A stretch of DNA of 51,136 nucleotides from Alphaproteobacteria bacterium (GCA_015062335.1 SUUU01000001.1:76312-127447), one strand, 5' to 3'. Positions 18,052 to 27,817 are shown, counted from the stretch's first letter. Program-made: numbers and translations. Notes: a model not told the origin generated them from the letters alone.

Positions 18052-19235
18052 TTTGATTCCAATAACTCTTTGGTGATAATTTTTCCTTTTTCAACCGCAG
18101 GTTGGTCAAATGGATTTACATCCATAAGCATACATACGCATATTACTTCGGTTATAAAATGCATGAATAAAGCTCCTAGACATACGGCATCAATCGGAGG
18201 AGTTTCGATTCTCCGAATATGTGCATTAATATCTATCAAAGTTTTCATTGTTGCCGAACATTGGCTTTCAAAAACAGTCGATATGCTTTTCCCAACTAGA
18301 TATGTAAATTTATCAGGGATTCCGCTGGATGAAAGAATAGGAGATCTCTCTTGCCTTTCATAAAAAAATGTAAAACATTTATCTTTCGGGCCCTCCAAGT
18401 AGAGTTGTAGTTGGCTATGTTGATCTACTGCGCCGATTGCTGTCAATGGAGTAATTCCTTTACTGTTTTTTCCGGAGCTTTCCGCATACAGCTGTGCCAG
18501 CCACGCTCCGAAACAGGTTAATTTATCAGAATAAATGAATGACACGTGATTACTAATATGATTGCGTGTTGCCTGGAATACGAAATCCGATCCTTCCTGA
18601 ATTTTATAAATAGAATTACCGAAATTATCTAAAACACGTCGTCCTCCAGAACGAATAGAACGAGGATCTTGCCCGCATATTACTGCCGGAATCATTCCTA
18701 CTAACGAAAATACAGAATATCGTCCACCAATGGTAGTTGGATGATCGAAACAGATAAATTTATTTTTATCAGCCAATTCTTTTAGTGTGGAATCTTTGTT
18801 TTCGGTAATAATTACAAATCTATCTGAGAAATTAGATAAACTGCTTGTCGCTTCTATAATTAACAATAGTTGAGTTATGGTCTCTAGTGTTTCTCCAGAT
18901 TTTGAAATGAAAAGAAAACCGGTATTTTCAAAATCAGAAGATGACATCACATTTTCGAGAGTGAATGGATCCAGATTGCTGACAAATCTAATGTTTTTAT
19001 CTGTTTTTTTTAACGCTGAACAAATTGTTTGCCCACACAAGCTTGATCCACCTGTTCCGAATATCAGGAAATTTTTCAATTTTAACCATTCTGTAAAACG
19101 AGGAGAATCCAAAGCTTCTAAATCTTCTGTTTTTCTTACTATCGAACAACAATCCAACTTAGTTATATCGTTAAAAAAATCAAAATTACTGCGTCCTCTA
19201 AAGCAATTCGACTCAACTATCTGATGATATAGCAT
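18048..19235 (-). CDS. pgi: Glucose-6-phosphate isomerase (short form)
   Basis: 395-aa SIS-fold enzyme interconverting glucose-6-P and fructose-6-P. Signatures: GTGGSSLCGQ, FISKSGETLETI, TIGGRYSVFS and FDQPAVEKGK (the second PROSITE region, with the catalytic Glu/Lys). It is 50-150 residues shorter than most Pgi proteins. ATG 19235 is chosen because GGAGGTATCA precedes it; an in-frame TTG at 19247 would place the ribosome site inside the gene. It follows the 41-aa lipoprotein gene by 73 nt without a clear terminator. Confidence 0.9.
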   Translation of the reverse strand: MLYHQIVESNCFRGRSNFDFFNDITKLDCCSIVRKTEDLEALDSPRFTEWLKLKNFLIFGTGGSSLCGQTICSALKKTDKNIRFVSNLDPFTLENVMSSSDFENTGFLFISKSGETLETITQLLLIIEATSSLSNFSDRFVIITENKDSTLKELADKNKFICFDHPTTIGGRYSVFSLVGMIPAVICGQDPRSIRSGGRRVLDNFGNSIYKIQEGSDFVFQATRNHISNHVSFIYSDKLTCFGAWLAQLYAESSGKNSKGITPLTAIGAVDQHSQLQLYLEGPKDKCFTFFYERQERSPILSSSGIPDKFTYLVGKSISTVFESQCSATMKTLIDINAHIRRIETPPIDAVCLGALFMHFITEVICVCMLMDVNPFDQPAVEKGKIITKELLESK

Positions 19236-19308
19236 TGATACCTCCAAACATTTTTTACGTAAAATTACAGATGAGACCTCTCAATCAATTCATAACTGAG
19301 CAACGTTT

Positions 19309-19434
19309 TTACTCATTCGGAGGTACTAGTAAAGACGAGCGTTTTGCACTATCGACATCTATTTTTTGGCTTTCGAAGCCACCACCACACGCCGTTAACC
19401 AGATAAAGCAAAGTAACCACAAACATCTATACAT
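19309..19434 (-). CDS. 41-aa lipoprotein after lspA (BamF/DUF3035-like remnant?)
   Basis: Small gene found by reading the gap between lspA and pgi. It encodes 41 residues with a hydrophobic N-terminus and a lipobox LTAC (modified Cys16), then CGGGFESQK and a tail SSLLVPPNE. ATG 19434 overlaps the lspA stop by 8 nt, with an AAGGTG ribosome site upstream. In Alphaproteobacteria lspA is commonly followed by a DUF3035 lipoprotein (BamF, a BAM complex accessory) whose N-terminus has the same lipobox and a LVVPPDF-like motif. This protein stops right after that motif, so it is either a shortened BamF-like lipoprotein or a truncated remnant. Membrane location follows from the lipobox; function is inference. 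Confidence 0.6.
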   Translation of the reverse strand: MYRCLWLLCFIWLTACGGGFESQKIDVDSAKRSSLLVPPNE

Positions 19435-19897
19435 GATTTTCACCTTTTATATAAGAAATCAAAATTATACAACATACCCCAATGACGATAGCACTGTCAG
19501 CTATATTAAAAGCAGGCCAGTGATATTCATTTATATGGAAATCTAAAAAATCAACTACCGAAAAATAGCGAAAACGGTCAATTACATTTCCGATCGCTCC
19601 GGCAATAACCGCAACGGCAGGATATCGATATTGCTTATTTTGTTTAGCGTATAAAACAAAACAAGAAACGACTATCAGAGAGATAATTACCAAGATAATC
19701 GGTTGAGCGATTTCCTTAAACATTCCGAAAGTCACACCGCAATTGTGAACTCGCACTACATTAAAAAACGACCACACATAAAGGCAATCTCCCTCGTTCA
19801 AATGCTGAACAACCCACGATTTGGTAACTTGATCTACAATCAGTATAAATGCAAATAATAAAATCATCAAAATGTTTGGTCTAATACGTTCTGACAT
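19427..19897 (-). CDS. lspA: Lipoprotein signal peptidase (SPase II)
   Basis: 156-aa inner-membrane aspartyl protease that removes signal peptides from prolipoproteins. It has four hydrophobic helices. Catalytic aspartates are D116 (VVDFLDF) and D134 (FNIADSA); VDQVTK near the N-terminus and VHNCGVTFGMF are conserved, although the usual Asn-x-Gly-Ala is Asn-Cys-Gly-Val. Its start lies 31 nt inside the end of ileS. The next gene is itself a lipoprotein. Confidence 0.95.
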   Translation of the reverse strand: MSERIRPNILMILLFAFILIVDQVTKSWVVQHLNEGDCLYVWSFFNVVRVHNCGVTFGMFKEIAQPIILVIISLIVVSCFVLYAKQNKQYRYPAVAVIAGAIGNVIDRFRYFSVVDFLDFHINEYHWPAFNIADSAIVIGVCCIILISYIKGENHV

Positions 19898-22617
19898 CTA
19901 CTACAGATTCCATTTTCATTCAGAGAGCACACTTTCCAACATCTTTCACATTTGCTGCCTTGCGCAAGAGACACCCCTACTTTTACTTGAGGTAATTCAT
20001 CTGATGAGAAAGCACCGACAATATTATCTTCTTCGAGAATTTTAAATTGTGATGTGATTGCAATCTCGTTCCAAAATTCCTCATCTTTTGTATGTAGCAT
20101 ATTATCCGGAGCATATAATGTTACTTTTGCTTGCAGGCTGGATCCTATTAACTTATTTTGTCTTGCGTGTTCTAACGCTGTATTTATAGATCTTCTGACT
20201 GCTTTTACTTGCGTTATTATTTCATCAAGTTTTCGATTTTTCCACTCTTTTACTGGAATTAAAAATTCACTCAAATGAACCGACGAGCCTTCACCATATC
20301 GGCTTAACCATGCATCTTCGGTCGTGTAAACCATAATAGGAGCCAACCATCGAATGATGTAGTGAAACAAAGTTGATAAAATCATCCGATATGAAATTCT
20401 TTTCGGATTATGTTTTGCATCGCAGTACAAACAATCTTTTCGAATATCGAAGTAAAACGAAGATAAATCTCCTGTACAAAAATTGTAAATTACATTGAAA
20501 TACCTATTTAGATCATATGATTTCATGCTATCCATTATTTCATCATGAACTTCTGAAATTCGATGTAATATCCATTTTTCTAAATCAGGCAATTCATCGT
20601 AGGCGATATTTTCGACATCCATGTTATAACCTGACAATGCTCCCATCATATATCGCAAAGTGTTGCGCAGTTTTCGGTAAACATCTTCTAACTGTTTCAG
20701 GATGTTTTTACCGATTTTTAGATCCTGTGTAAAATCGCTGCAAACTACCCACATGCGAAAAATGTCCGCACCATATTGATTGATAATGTCATCTAAATTA
20801 ACGGTATTACCAATAGACTTGGACATCTTTCTTCCTTGTTCATCTACCGTAAACCCATGCGTAAGTACCGATTTAAACGGACTATTGCCAAATGTTCCGC
20901 ATGAATTCAATAAGGAGTGTTGGAACCATCCCCTATGCTGATCTGATCCTTCAACATACAAATCAGCTTGAGTAGATGAATCTTCTTTCCGTATTACATA
21001 AGCATAAGTGGAAGAACTCTCAAACCAAACGTCTAAAGTATCAAAATTTTGAACGAAATCTTCGGATTTATATTTATCACCAAGGAAATCCTGGGCTGAT
21101 CTGGTAAACCAGGAGTTAGAGCCTTCTTTTTCGACAATCTGAGCAATTCTTTCTATAACATCCGGATCGCGCAAAACTTCATCTGTTTTTTTATTAACAA
21201 ATAATGGAAGAGGGACTCCCCAAACTCTTTGTCTGGAAACACACCAATCTCCTCTATTTTCGATAAATGACTTTATACGATTATAGCCTTGTTTAGGAAA
21301 CCAAGAAACATTATTTATTTCTTCTAATGCCTTCTTTCTTAGACCTGTCTTATCCATACTGATGAACCACTGAGGCGTTGTCCTAAAGATAAGAGGGGCT
21401 TTGGATCTCCAAGAATGAGGATAGCTGTGAACAATCGTTGATTTAAATACGAGAGCATTCACATCTGATAATTGATCCAAGATTGCATTTTCAACTTTGA
21501 ATATATGCTGGCCAGCAAACATCGGAACAGTGTCGTAATATAATCCGGATTCATCTACAGTTTTTGGCGCTGAAATGCCGTTCACTTTACAAACGTTGAA
21601 ATCATCTAAGCCATGTCCGGGAGCAGTATGAACCAGTCCTGTGCCTGCGCTAACATCCACATGATCTCCATGCAATAAAGGCACATCAAATTCATAGCCC
21701 TTTTCTTTGAAAGGATGAGAACAAATAATACCCTCTAAAAATTCTCCGGAAAATTCTTTAATTAGTGTTGTTTCTATTTCTGTCTTTTTCGAGAAATCAG
21801 CAACAAGATCCTTCGCAATAATTATTTTTTTTGATTCAGTTTGCAGTAAACAATATGTGACATCTCTGGAATAACAAATGGCACGATTTGCGGGAATCGT
21901 CCAAGGAGTAGTAGTCCAAATCACGCAATGAGCTCCAATTAAAAAGTCTCGAGAAGATTTTTCAATCGGGAATGCTACGTAAATACTTGTGGATTTTTTA
22001 TCCATATAATCCACCTCAGCGTCAGCTAATGCAGTTTTTTCGACAACAGACCAGAGCACGGGCTTTTCACCACGATACAAGGATCCATCAATAATGAACT
22101 TCCCAATTTGTCGAATAACGCACGCTTCCGACGCTGGATTCATGGTTAAATACGGATGATCCCAGTCTGCGCATATTCCCAAACGCTTGAAACCATCTTT
22201 TTGAACATCTACCCATTTTTGTGCGAATTCATGACACATTTCTCGAAATTTTGACACAGAAATATCGGCCCGTCGTTGGGAGGATTCTTTTAGCTTCTCT
22301 TCTATTTTCCATTCGATTGGCAATCCATGGCAATCCCATCCGGGAATGTATTCTACATCTAAACGACACATTCGATTAAAACGCAAAATTATATCCTTAA
22401 TGCATTTATTTAAAGCATGTCCGGCATGAGGTTTCCCATTTGCGAACGGAGGACCATCGTGCAACAAAAATTTTTCGCAACCTTCGCGAATAGCTCGCGA
22501 TTTTTTATACACGTTGATAGTATTCCAATAATTCAAGATTTCCGGTTCCCTGACAGAAAGGTTTCCTTTCATCGAAAAACTTGTATCAGGTAAAAAAATC
22601 GTGTCTTTAAAGTTCAT
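19867..22617 (-). CDS. ileS: Isoleucyl-tRNA synthetase
   Basis: 916-aa class I synthetase with editing domain. HIGH motif: PHAGHALNK; KMSKS motif: GRKMSKSIGN; C-terminal zinc site with four Cys (CERCWKVC and CSRC). The frame extends to 22644, but that upstream stretch overlaps a good promoter -10 (22643-22648), so ATG 22617 with GGAG upstream is the start. It overlaps lspA by 31 nt and heads the ileS-lspA operon, a conserved bacterial pair. Confidence 0.97.
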   Translation of the reverse strand: MNFKDTIFLPDTSFSMKGNLSVREPEILNYWNTINVYKKSRAIREGCEKFLLHDGPPFANGKPHAGHALNKCIKDIILRFNRMCRLDVEYIPGWDCHGLPIEWKIEEKLKESSQRRADISVSKFREMCHEFAQKWVDVQKDGFKRLGICADWDHPYLTMNPASEACVIRQIGKFIIDGSLYRGEKPVLWSVVEKTALADAEVDYMDKKSTSIYVAFPIEKSSRDFLIGAHCVIWTTTPWTIPANRAICYSRDVTYCLLQTESKKIIIAKDLVADFSKKTEIETTLIKEFSGEFLEGIICSHPFKEKGYEFDVPLLHGDHVDVSAGTGLVHTAPGHGLDDFNVCKVNGISAPKTVDESGLYYDTVPMFAGQHIFKVENAILDQLSDVNALVFKSTIVHSYPHSWRSKAPLIFRTTPQWFISMDKTGLRKKALEEINNVSWFPKQGYNRIKSFIENRGDWCVSRQRVWGVPLPLFVNKKTDEVLRDPDVIERIAQIVEKEGSNSWFTRSAQDFLGDKYKSEDFVQNFDTLDVWFESSSTYAYVIRKEDSSTQADLYVEGSDQHRGWFQHSLLNSCGTFGNSPFKSVLTHGFTVDEQGRKMSKSIGNTVNLDDIINQYGADIFRMWVVCSDFTQDLKIGKNILKQLEDVYRKLRNTLRYMMGALSGYNMDVENIAYDELPDLEKWILHRISEVHDEIMDSMKSYDLNRYFNVIYNFCTGDLSSFYFDIRKDCLYCDAKHNPKRISYRMILSTLFHYIIRWLAPIMVYTTEDAWLSRYGEGSSVHLSEFLIPVKEWKNRKLDEIITQVKAVRRSINTALEHARQNKLIGSSLQAKVTLYAPDNMLHTKDEEFWNEIAITSQFKILEEDNIVGAFSSDELPQVKVGVSLAQGSKCERCWKVCSLNENGICSRCQNVLDQTF

Positions 22618-22642
22618 GTAAACACTCCACAGGACGTGCATC

Positions 22643-22671
22643 ATCGTAAAGAAAAAAGAAAATTATGTCAA
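22643..22671 (-). promoter_or_regulatory. Promoter for ileS operon
   Basis: On the minus strand TTGACA (22671-22666) and TACGAT (22648-22643) are separated by 17 nt. Transcription would start near 22636, giving a leader of about 20 nt before the ileS ATG. Confidence 0.65.
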
Positions 22672-22771
22672 CGTTTCAAGCGATGAGAATTGGGATTGTG
22701 ATTTAACAATTTGCGATATCAAAAGTTAAATTAAGTATGGTTGTTTTATTGACAATTGCGTCGATATTTTG

Positions 22772-22801
22772 TTGATATTTGTTCGAGATCTTATTTATAA
22801 T
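22772..22801 (+). promoter_or_regulatory. Promoter for terC-cckA
   Basis: TTGATA (22772-22777) and a perfect TATAAT (22796-22801) are 18 nt apart. A start near 22808 leaves a leader of about 17 nt before GTG 22825. Confidence 0.6.
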
Positions 22802-22824
22802 CATAAAAGAGTTGAGGGGGAAAT

Positions 22825-23712
22825 GTGGTAATTTTTATTCTGTTTAACATTTTGATTTTGTCGTTGGTAGCCGTCGACTATCTTATTGTATCCAGAAATA
22901 GCTCGTTATCAATAAGTATTAAATTATCAATTTTATGGATATGTCTAGGGCTAGCTTTTACCGGATATGTTTATTCTGTATACGGATATGAATTATCGAT
23001 GGAATATTTAAGTGCGTACTTTATTGAAAAGACATTGAGCGCGGATAATCTGTTTGTTTTTTTTCTTATATTTTCTAAATTCAACATTGATCCTAAATTT
23101 CAGCATAAAGTTTTATTCATTGGTATTTGGAGCGCACTGATTTTGCGCTGCTTGATGATTTTTTTTATAGGTAATCTAATTGAAACGTTCCATTTTATTA
23201 TTCCATTATTCGGATTATTGTTGCTTTACGCTGGGATTACTTCCTTTTCAAAACACGAAAGCAATACATCAAACAGAATTGAGAAATTTGTGACCAATTT
23301 GTTTTCGAACGTAGAAAAAAATCATAAAGGTTGTTTGTTTATCAGAAAAAAAGGACGAATGGTCTCAACCGTTTTAGTTCCGGTACTTGTGGTAATAGAG
23401 TTAAGTGATATTGTTTTCGCTTTTGACTCAATTCCGGCGATTTTTTCAATAACTTCCAATAAAATGATAGTGTATACTTCCAATGCTTTTGCGATTATTG
23501 GATTGCGCTCATTGTATGGTGTTTTTACTCATATGATCCAGAATTTTTATTATTTGAAATATGGCGTTGGTGTCGTGTTGTGCTTTATCGGCATTAAAAT
23601 GATTTTGTCAGATATAGTTTCCATCAATGCAATGAACTCCCTACTGTTTATTATCGCAATTTTATTGGTTTCGTTTATAATTTCATCAAGTAGGCAAGGA
23701 AAATCATCATGA
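22825..23712 (+). CDS. TerC family integral membrane protein
   Basis: 295-aa inner-membrane protein with eight to nine hydrophobic helices. Family signatures: LSADNLFVFFLIF and ELSDIVFAFDSIPAIF, whose Asp residues are thought to bind metal ions; TerC/Alx proteins are linked to manganese efflux and envelope stress. The gene starts at GTG 22825 after GGGGG. Its stop overlaps the cckA start by 4 nt (ATGA), so transcription and translation of a metal-homeostasis protein and the cell-cycle kinase are coupled here. Confidence 0.92.
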   Translation: MVIFILFNILILSLVAVDYLIVSRNSSLSISIKLSILWICLGLAFTGYVYSVYGYELSMEYLSAYFIEKTLSADNLFVFFLIFSKFNIDPKFQHKVLFIGIWSALILRCLMIFFIGNLIETFHFIIPLFGLLLLYAGITSFSKHESNTSNRIEKFVTNLFSNVEKNHKGCLFIRKKGRMVSTVLVPVLVVIELSDIVFAFDSIPAIFSITSNKMIVYTSNAFAIIGLRSLYGVFTHMIQNFYYLKYGVGVVLCFIGIKMILSDIVSINAMNSLLFIIAILLVSFIISSSRQGKSS

Positions 23713-26186
23713 ATTTTTTTCTTGATTTTGATCGGTTCTTAAGCCAAAAGCAAATGACAATATCTCAGTTTATTTGGTCGGTCCTGTTTGTTTTGTTCTC
23801 GTGCTTTGCCATTTTGTTTTCATGGCTTGAAGGTAATTATTTCTCAATTATTGCATTATTTATTGTTGGGATTTTGTGCTTGTCTCTTTCGAGTGAAATA
23901 AAAAAATTGCAAATGAAAAACAATATCATCAGCTTTCAAAGAGATATGATTGCCGGAGGATTTGATTCTTCGTTTTTTGCTTTTCTGATTTTTTCTGAAA
24001 CGGGAAAATGTATTTTTATTAATCGGGTAGCTCAAAATTTGTTTCAAGGATTTAAAATCAAGTCTTTTAATGATTTTGTCGCAGGCTTCAGTAAGTATCC
24101 AAATATTGTTGAAGCAGTAGAGAATTTGAGAAAGTCAGCTGATAATTTAAAGCAATCCCATGTTGATGTTCCTATGAATTTTGGATCAGATCATTGTTCA
24201 TTATGGAGAATTTCCGTATCACCTATTCCAGATAATCGGGGTTATACTTCTTGGACCATAGTGGATCTGACTCCTTCTTCAAATAGGATTGAGTCTTTAG
24301 AAACCAATAGTTCGTTTTTGCTGGATATCGTGAACAAGACAAATATGGGATACGTATGCTTGAATGATCTGAATGTTATCGTGTTTTGTAATAATACGTT
24401 TTCGTATTTATTAGGGATTCCTGTCCATAATTTATTAAATCAGTCATTTTTGAATTACATAGATCATAGTGTAAGTGATCCATTGCCAATGCCAAGTGAT
24501 TCTAAAATATTGGCGTCATTACCATCAAAAATCGTGCTTAAATCAGAAGTGCATGAAAAAATGGAAGTTGTAGTATCTCGAATATTTAATAACGAAAAGG
24601 GATTAAGTATATTTGAAATTTCTCGTGATACTCAACACAGTACGGATATAGTTCAGGCGTTAGGAAAGACAAAATTATATTTCGAGCATATTTTTGAGGA
24701 TGCTCCCGTCGGCATTGCTATTACGGATGGAGCGGAAATAATCAGCGCAGGTAATCGGACATTTCGTAATTTAGTAGGAGCTGAAGAAGTCAACGAAACT
24801 TCATTTTTGAATTATGTCGCAGAAGAGGAAAAAGAGGAAATCCGGGCAAAATTGTATCAGTTACTACAGGCATCATATAAATCTGTAGTTCCATTTGAGA
24901 TTCGTTTTCGATATCAAAATGATAAAACAGTTATGCTGTATGTTTCAAAACTGGATGAATCGAAGCGCACGAGAGACAATGATGGTTTAGTAATGTACTT
25001 CATCGATGTTACCAAGCAGAAAAGCTTACAGCAACAATTTGTACAATCGCAAAAGATGCAAGCAGTCGGGCAGTTAGCAGGGGGGATTGCTCATGATTTT
25101 AACAATCTTCTTACGGCAATGATTGGATATTGTGATTTATTATTAGAGAAATATCTGCCTTCGGATCAATCGTTTAACGATATTATGCAGATTAAGCAAA
25201 ATGCAAATAGAGCATCAAACTTGGTCAAGCAATTGTTAGCATTTTCAAGACAACAGACCCTTCAACCAAGAATTTTGGGGGTGACGGATATGCTTAGTGA
25301 GTTATCCGCTCTTCTTAAGAGGTTGCTTGGGGCCAAGGTTGAACTTAAAGTTGTGCACAGTAGGGATGCCGGATATATCAAAGTTGATCAAATTCAATTT
25401 GAGCAAGTAATTATCAATTTGGCCGTAAACGCCAGGGACGCAATGAAAGAAGGTGGTGTGCTCAGTATCAAAACGCAGTCATATGTATTAAAAGAAACTA
25501 AATTTTTGCGAGATGATACGATGCCTCCGGGAAAATATGTGCTGATAGAAGTGACAGATACAGGTAGTGGAATTGATGCGAAGGACTTAAGTCGTATTTT
25601 CGATCCGTTCTTTTCAACAAAAGAGAAAGGTCATGGAACAGGACTGGGATTATCCACAGTATATGGAATTATCAATCAAACCGGAGGATTCATCTCTGTT
25701 CGTAGTGAGGTGGGCACAGGAACAACATTCAGTTTGTATTTTCCTATGGCTTCAGATCAAGATGTGGCTCAAGAAACTGCGAAGATTTCAGCCATTGAAA
25801 AAAGAAATACGGATCTAACAGGAGTTGGTACGATTCTACTTGTGGAAGATGAGGATGCAGTAAGAATGTTTAGTTCCAGGGCATTGAGAGACAAAGGGTA
25901 CAGAGTAATAGAAGCATCTAATGGGGAATCTGCGCTGGAATTCATCACTAAAGATGCGCAAACCATAGATTTGGTTATTACGGATGTTGTTATGCCTAAA
26001 ATGGATGGACCAACATTAATAGAACACATTAAAAAATTTAATCCTAAGATGAGAATTATATTTATATCGGGATATACGGAAGACAGTTTTAGAAATTCGT
26101 TGGCACAAGATAGTAAGGTGCATTTTTTGCCTAAGCCTTTCAACTTAAAAGATTTAGCAGGAAAGGTAAAAGAAGTTCTTGGGTAA
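23709..26186 (+). CDS. cckA: Cell-cycle hybrid histidine kinase CckA
   Basis: 825-aa hybrid kinase at the inner membrane that phosphorylates ChpT, which in turn phosphorylates CtrA. Order: two N-terminal membrane helices (about 20-63), PAS-like domains (about 85-180, 200-300, 330-440), HisKA with H462 in the CckA hallmark LAGGIAHDFNNLL, HATPase with the N box near 570 and G boxes (DTGSGI, GHGTGLGLSTVYG), and a receiver with LLVEDED near 711 and phospho-acceptor D759 (ITDVVMPKMDG). The layout and motif match alphaproteobacterial CckA; Caulobacter CckA is similar but somewhat shorter. It overlaps terC by 4 nt. ctrA and chpT lie 1.6 and 3.3 kb downstream. Confidence 0.93.
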   Translation: MNFFLDFDRFLSQKQMTISQFIWSVLFVLFSCFAILFSWLEGNYFSIIALFIVGILCLSLSSEIKKLQMKNNIISFQRDMIAGGFDSSFFAFLIFSETGKCIFINRVAQNLFQGFKIKSFNDFVAGFSKYPNIVEAVENLRKSADNLKQSHVDVPMNFGSDHCSLWRISVSPIPDNRGYTSWTIVDLTPSSNRIESLETNSSFLLDIVNKTNMGYVCLNDLNVIVFCNNTFSYLLGIPVHNLLNQSFLNYIDHSVSDPLPMPSDSKILASLPSKIVLKSEVHEKMEVVVSRIFNNEKGLSIFEISRDTQHSTDIVQALGKTKLYFEHIFEDAPVGIAITDGAEIISAGNRTFRNLVGAEEVNETSFLNYVAEEEKEEIRAKLYQLLQASYKSVVPFEIRFRYQNDKTVMLYVSKLDESKRTRDNDGLVMYFIDVTKQKSLQQQFVQSQKMQAVGQLAGGIAHDFNNLLTAMIGYCDLLLEKYLPSDQSFNDIMQIKQNANRASNLVKQLLAFSRQQTLQPRILGVTDMLSELSALLKRLLGAKVELKVVHSRDAGYIKVDQIQFEQVIINLAVNARDAMKEGGVLSIKTQSYVLKETKFLRDDTMPPGKYVLIEVTDTGSGIDAKDLSRIFDPFFSTKEKGHGTGLGLSTVYGIINQTGGFISVRSEVGTGTTFSLYFPMASDQDVAQETAKISAIEKRNTDLTGVGTILLVEDEDAVRMFSSRALRDKGYRVIEASNGESALEFITKDAQTIDLVITDVVMPKMDGPTLIEHIKKFNPKMRIIFISGYTEDSFRNSLAQDSKVHFLPKPFNLKDLAGKVKEVLG

Positions 26187-26191
26187 CCTAT

Positions 26192-27571
26192 CTATAAGGC
26201 CAATGCTTTGCGAATTTGAAAAAGTTGTTCGCGATCTAAATCGGATTTTTCCAAAGATTTTAATAGATTTTGCAAAATTTGATGAATTTCGTTCCTTAGA
26301 TTCATTGATTTTATAATAAATTCAAGAGTTTTTTTATAACGTGTTTGTCTTTCGGAACTAGGGCAAAAGATTTCAATATCGGCATGTGAAGCGCCTATTA
26401 ATTGCATACAATATTGGAATTTTATCATGTCTTTCCAGTGTATTCCGCAACCTTTTTGCTTTATGGCTTTGAATGGCTCTTTAGCGGCCTCTGTTGGATC
26501 GTATTTAAATTGCGTTGAAGAACCGAAAGATAATTGATTTATTTTCTTCGGATCAATATGTGTACTTTTAAAAACCCATGACAATCCTTTGTTTCCCGCA
26601 AAATATAAAATGGGAATTAATGTCGAGCGAATTTCTTGAAAATCTTCGATGGTTTCCAAAATATATTTTTCTTCCGGTGAATCCTCCAGTAATGGAATTA
26701 ATCTGTTGAATATGTGAATTTCATTGATTTGCTTGCAAGGGCAGACATCTAAAATCATTTCCTTGCATCCATCATATAATATTTGTTCGGAAGAGGTTTG
26801 GGATAACTTTTTAATTGATATGTCATCGTACCACTGTGCATGTTTTTCTAATATCGAATATTGTTTTTTTATTAGTTCCGGTGATATTTTTTTGTGTGTC
26901 GATTCATCGGTTGATATTGATAGTGTGCGTAGTTTATAAGGGGTTAAGTTAAAAAGCTGTCGTCTGCTGTCGTGTGTAATTAACATTAATTGCTTAATTG
27001 GGTGTTTTTGGAGAATGTATTTTAGTATTTCGATGAGATCTTTTGAAATATTTTGAGATGAGGTCGCAAGAATACCGTATGGACAGTTTTTTATTCCCAG
27101 ATCTTTCCATTTATCTTGCGGTTCACCTAAGATATGAGAAAGTTGTTTCGATATCATTTGTAAAATCTTATCACTACAAATAAATTTATTAGTTTTATCG
27201 AAAACGACAAGAATTAACGCTTTTTTCTTTTTTGCTTCAGAAATGGAATGGATTAATTTATCTTCTGCAAATCGCTTGTAAGAATTAAGTAAGGCTTTAT
27301 CAATTTGATCATTTTTATCCTGAGGAAATTTTTTGCGTTTTTTTAAAAAATTATCAAATAACAATTTTTGAGGCATTTCGTTATCATATGCAAAAGCTGT
27401 ATCTAAAAATCGAACAATAAAAGCCGTGGCATCAAGGATAATCAAAGTATCAGATGAAGCCAGTTTGCAAAATTCGCATATTTTATCTGTTTCCGAATCT
27501 ATACTTTTTGATCCATCAGAAGAAAAAAATGTTGTTAATATGCAACAAAAATAAAAAAATTTCAGAAACAT
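26192..27571 (-). CDS. Exported protein, degenerate HAD/DUF2608-like
   Basis: 459 aa. It has a signal peptide (about 1-21) and is therefore probably exported to the periplasm or beyond. Features resemble DUF2608 HAD-like proteins: TLIILDATAF (residues 42-51) in the place of the DxDxT nucleophile loop, LMLITHDSRRQL near 197 as motif II, and FAGNKGLSW near 313 like the lysine motif. In the first motif the second Asp is Thr (D47-A-T49), so phosphatase chemistry is probably lost. ATG 27571 follows GGAGG. It lies between cckA and ctrA on the opposite strand, with its stop 6 nt from the cckA stop and its start facing ctrA. Family assignment is moderate; function unknown. Confidence 0.6.
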   Translation of the reverse strand: MFLKFFYFCCILTTFFSSDGSKSIDSETDKICEFCKLASSDTLIILDATAFIVRFLDTAFAYDNEMPQKLLFDNFLKKRKKFPQDKNDQIDKALLNSYKRFAEDKLIHSISEAKKKKALILVVFDKTNKFICSDKILQMISKQLSHILGEPQDKWKDLGIKNCPYGILATSSQNISKDLIEILKYILQKHPIKQLMLITHDSRRQLFNLTPYKLRTLSISTDESTHKKISPELIKKQYSILEKHAQWYDDISIKKLSQTSSEQILYDGCKEMILDVCPCKQINEIHIFNRLIPLLEDSPEEKYILETIEDFQEIRSTLIPILYFAGNKGLSWVFKSTHIDPKKINQLSFGSSTQFKYDPTEAAKEPFKAIKQKGCGIHWKDMIKFQYCMQLIGASHADIEIFCPSSERQTRYKKTLEFIIKSMNLRNEIHQILQNLLKSLEKSDLDREQLFQIRKALAL

Positions 27572-27765
27572 AGCACGGCCTCCAAATTAAATATATACCA
27601 TAGCTTAATAGTAGTTAATATCTGAAATTTTGTTAAATTTTTACAAAAACATTCTCGACTTTCGTTAAGATTTTGGTGATAAAAATAAAAAAATTATAAA
27701 AAAATAGCGCTACCTACTTAAAATGTTAATAAAATTTTAGTAAATTACAATTACGATATCACCTT

Positions 27766-27790
27766 GGAGAAAAGGGAAATTAAGTTCTCC
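27766..27790 (+). promoter_or_regulatory. Leader hairpin upstream of ctrA
   Basis: GGAGAA (27766-27771) pairs with TTCTCC (27785-27790) 16 nt before the ctrA ribosome site GGGAGG (27806-27811). The CCTC at 27789-27792 could alternatively pair with GAGG of that site, a weak on/off pairing. Purely a sequence observation. Confidence 0.3.
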
Positions 27791-27817
27791 TCTGGTTTTG
27801 GTATTGGGAGGTAAATT

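Noticed and set aside
27600-27760. TTAA pairs resembling CtrA-binding sites upstream of ctrA
   Set aside because: Several TTAA occur but spacings are 6, 14 and 4 nt, not the TTAA-N7-TTAA consensus; expected by chance in AT-rich DNA.
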